A DNA stretch of 64,000 nt from Sarcophilus harrisii (Eukaryota; Chordata; Mammalia; Dasyuromorphia; Dasyuridae): contig NC_045426.1 in assembly GCF_902635505.1 (NCBI RefSeq), positions 593,526,818 to 593,590,817 of the forward strand. Reading direction: 5' to 3'. The position numbers were made by a program, and so were the translations under genes. The notes below the pieces were generated by a model. The model had not been told where the DNA came from. It worked only from the letters and a program-made list of their open reading frames with translations, and did not search any database. Shown piece after piece: positions 62,591 through 64,000 of this stretch; the first letter of the stretch is position 1, and every line of letters begins with the position of its first letter.

Positions 62591-64000
62591 TTGTGTCAGT
62601 GACTGAGTGAGTCAGTACTCACAATCCTCTCTCTGGGTGTAGATGACTCTCTCCATCACAACTCTATTGGAATTAGTCTGAATCGTCTCATTGTTGAAAA
62701 GAACCATGCCCATCAGAACTGATCATCATATAATTTTGTTGTTGTCATTTACAGTGATACATTGTATGTGGTTCTGGTTCTACTCATTTCCATATCTTTC
62801 TGAAATCACCATGCTGATTGTTTCTTATAGAATTCCATAACACTCATATACCATAACTATTCAGCCATTCTCCAAATGATGGGCATCCATTCAGTTTCCA
62901 ATTCCTTACCTCTACAATAAGGGATGCAACAAACATTTTTGTACATGATGGTCCCTTTCCCTCCTTTAAGATCTCTTTGGAATATAAACCTGGTAGAAAC
63001 ACTGTTGGATCAAAGGGTATGCAGTTTGATAACCCTTTGGGCATAGTTTCAAATTACTCTTTAGAATGGATTCCTTTGCAATTCTACCAACAATGTATTA
63101 GTGTCCCACTTTTTCCATATCCCCTCTAACATTTGTCATTATCTTTTCCATTCATTTTAGCCAATCTGAGAGGTGTGGAGTGGTATCTTAGAATTGTCTT
63201 AATTTGTATTTCTCTGATCAATAGTGATTTGGAGGATCTTCTCATATGAATAGATATGGTTTCAATTTCTTCATCTGAAAATTGTCTGTTCAGATCCTTT
63301 GACCATTTATCAATTGGAGAATGGCTTGAATTCTTATAAATTTGAGACAATTCTCTATATATTTTAGAACTGATGCCTTTGTCAGAACTTTGAATGTAAA
63401 AAAAGTTTTTTCCTAGTTTATTGCTTCATTCTAATCTTGTCTGCATTAGTTTTGTTTATAACTTTTGTTTAAAACTTTATAACAATATAATCAAAATTAT
63501 CTATTTTGCATTCAATAATTATCTCCAGTTTTTCTTTGGTCACAGATTCCTTCCTTGTCCACAGATCTGAGAGGTAAACTATTCTATGTTCTTCTAATTT
63601 GTTTATAACACCACTCTTTATGTCTAAATCATAAACCCATTTTGAACTTGTCTTGGTATATGGAATTAGGTGTGGGTCAATGCTTAGTTTCTGTCATACT
63701 AGTTTTCAATTTTCTCAGCAGGTTTTGTCAAATGGTGAGTTCTTATCCCAAAAGTTGTGGTCTTTGGCTTTATCAAACACTGTCATTAACTATTTTGTTT
63801 TGTGAATATAATCTGTTCCACTGATCAACTACCCTGTTTCTTAGCCAGTTTCAAATGGTTTTGATGACTGTTGTTTTATAACATAGTTTTAAGTTTGGCA
63901 CAGCTAAGCAACCTTCAAGGGCATTTTTTTCATTAATTCTCTTAAAATTCTTGATTTTTTGTTCTTCCAAATGAACTCTATTATTAATTTTTTTTCAAGC
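62591..64000 (-). mobile_element. L1 3' part, reverse orientation, running off the window
   Basis: The minus strand carries ORF2 C-terminal sequence: frame 63350-63126 with HMRRSSKSLLIREIQIKT and LRYHSTPLRLAK, and frame 63044-62844 with CIPFDPTVFLPGLYSKE. Upstream ORF2 extends to 64000 without a visible end. The 3'UTR is partly missing on the left, where it abuts the inverted fragment. Confidence 0.85.

Overview
This is AT-rich nuclear DNA from a marsupial. I found no intact host protein-coding gene. Two things identify the organism. The interspersed repeats are marsupial types: L1 with a marsupial 3' end, half-L1 (HAL1), RTE/BovB-type LINE, a tRNA-derived SINE, and a SINE with an RTE tail. 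A nuclear copy of mitochondrial DNA (numt, 37360-39175) has tRNA-Tyr directly followed by tRNA-Asn next to COX1, which is the marsupial tRNA order, and a tRNA-Asp whose encoded anticodon is GCC, the marsupial RNA-editing form. The species cannot be named from the sequence alone.

Layout. 1-7039: a probable solo LTR, a MIR-type SINE, a short hAT-like element with a target duplication, microsatellites and unassigned AT-rich DNA. 7040-10455: a near full-length HAL1-like element on the + strand. 10530-12060: L2-type LINE remnants. 12061-18089: mostly unassigned, with a few MIR copies and another hAT-like element. 18090-22260: a minus-strand L1 lacking its reverse-transcriptase core, with a younger L1 3' end nested in it. 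22261-27339: a CT-rich block, an ancient L2-type fragment interrupted by two SINEs, then unassigned DNA. 27580-28860: reverse transcriptase of a non-L1 LINE. 29337-36630: a dense patchwork of L1/HAL1 pieces in both orientations plus an RTE piece. 37360-39175: the numt. 39190-49745: a minus-strand L1 split by a full-length minus-strand L1 (42331-48440) flanked by a perfect 13-bp target duplication. 49746-57500: a young SINE, MIR, an L1-RTE composite like the one at 31 kb, and an RTE-tailed SINE. 57550-58820: a processed pseudogene of UBAC2. 60905-64000: L1 5' region, a solo LTR, and an L1 that runs off the window.

The elements form a visible hierarchy. L1 is the active machinery, and HAL1 and the UBAC2 retrocopy are the kind of products it makes in trans. 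The RTE LINE and the RTE-tailed SINE share a 3' end. The clearest new observations are the UBAC2 retropseudogene, the numt with its pre-editing anticodon, two L1 insertions at nearly the same site of two different L1 hosts, a nested L1 that looks young by its target duplication and CpG content yet is full of small deletions, and two copies of the same L1-RTE junction 24 kb apart. I found no evidence of a novel enzymatic or defence system.
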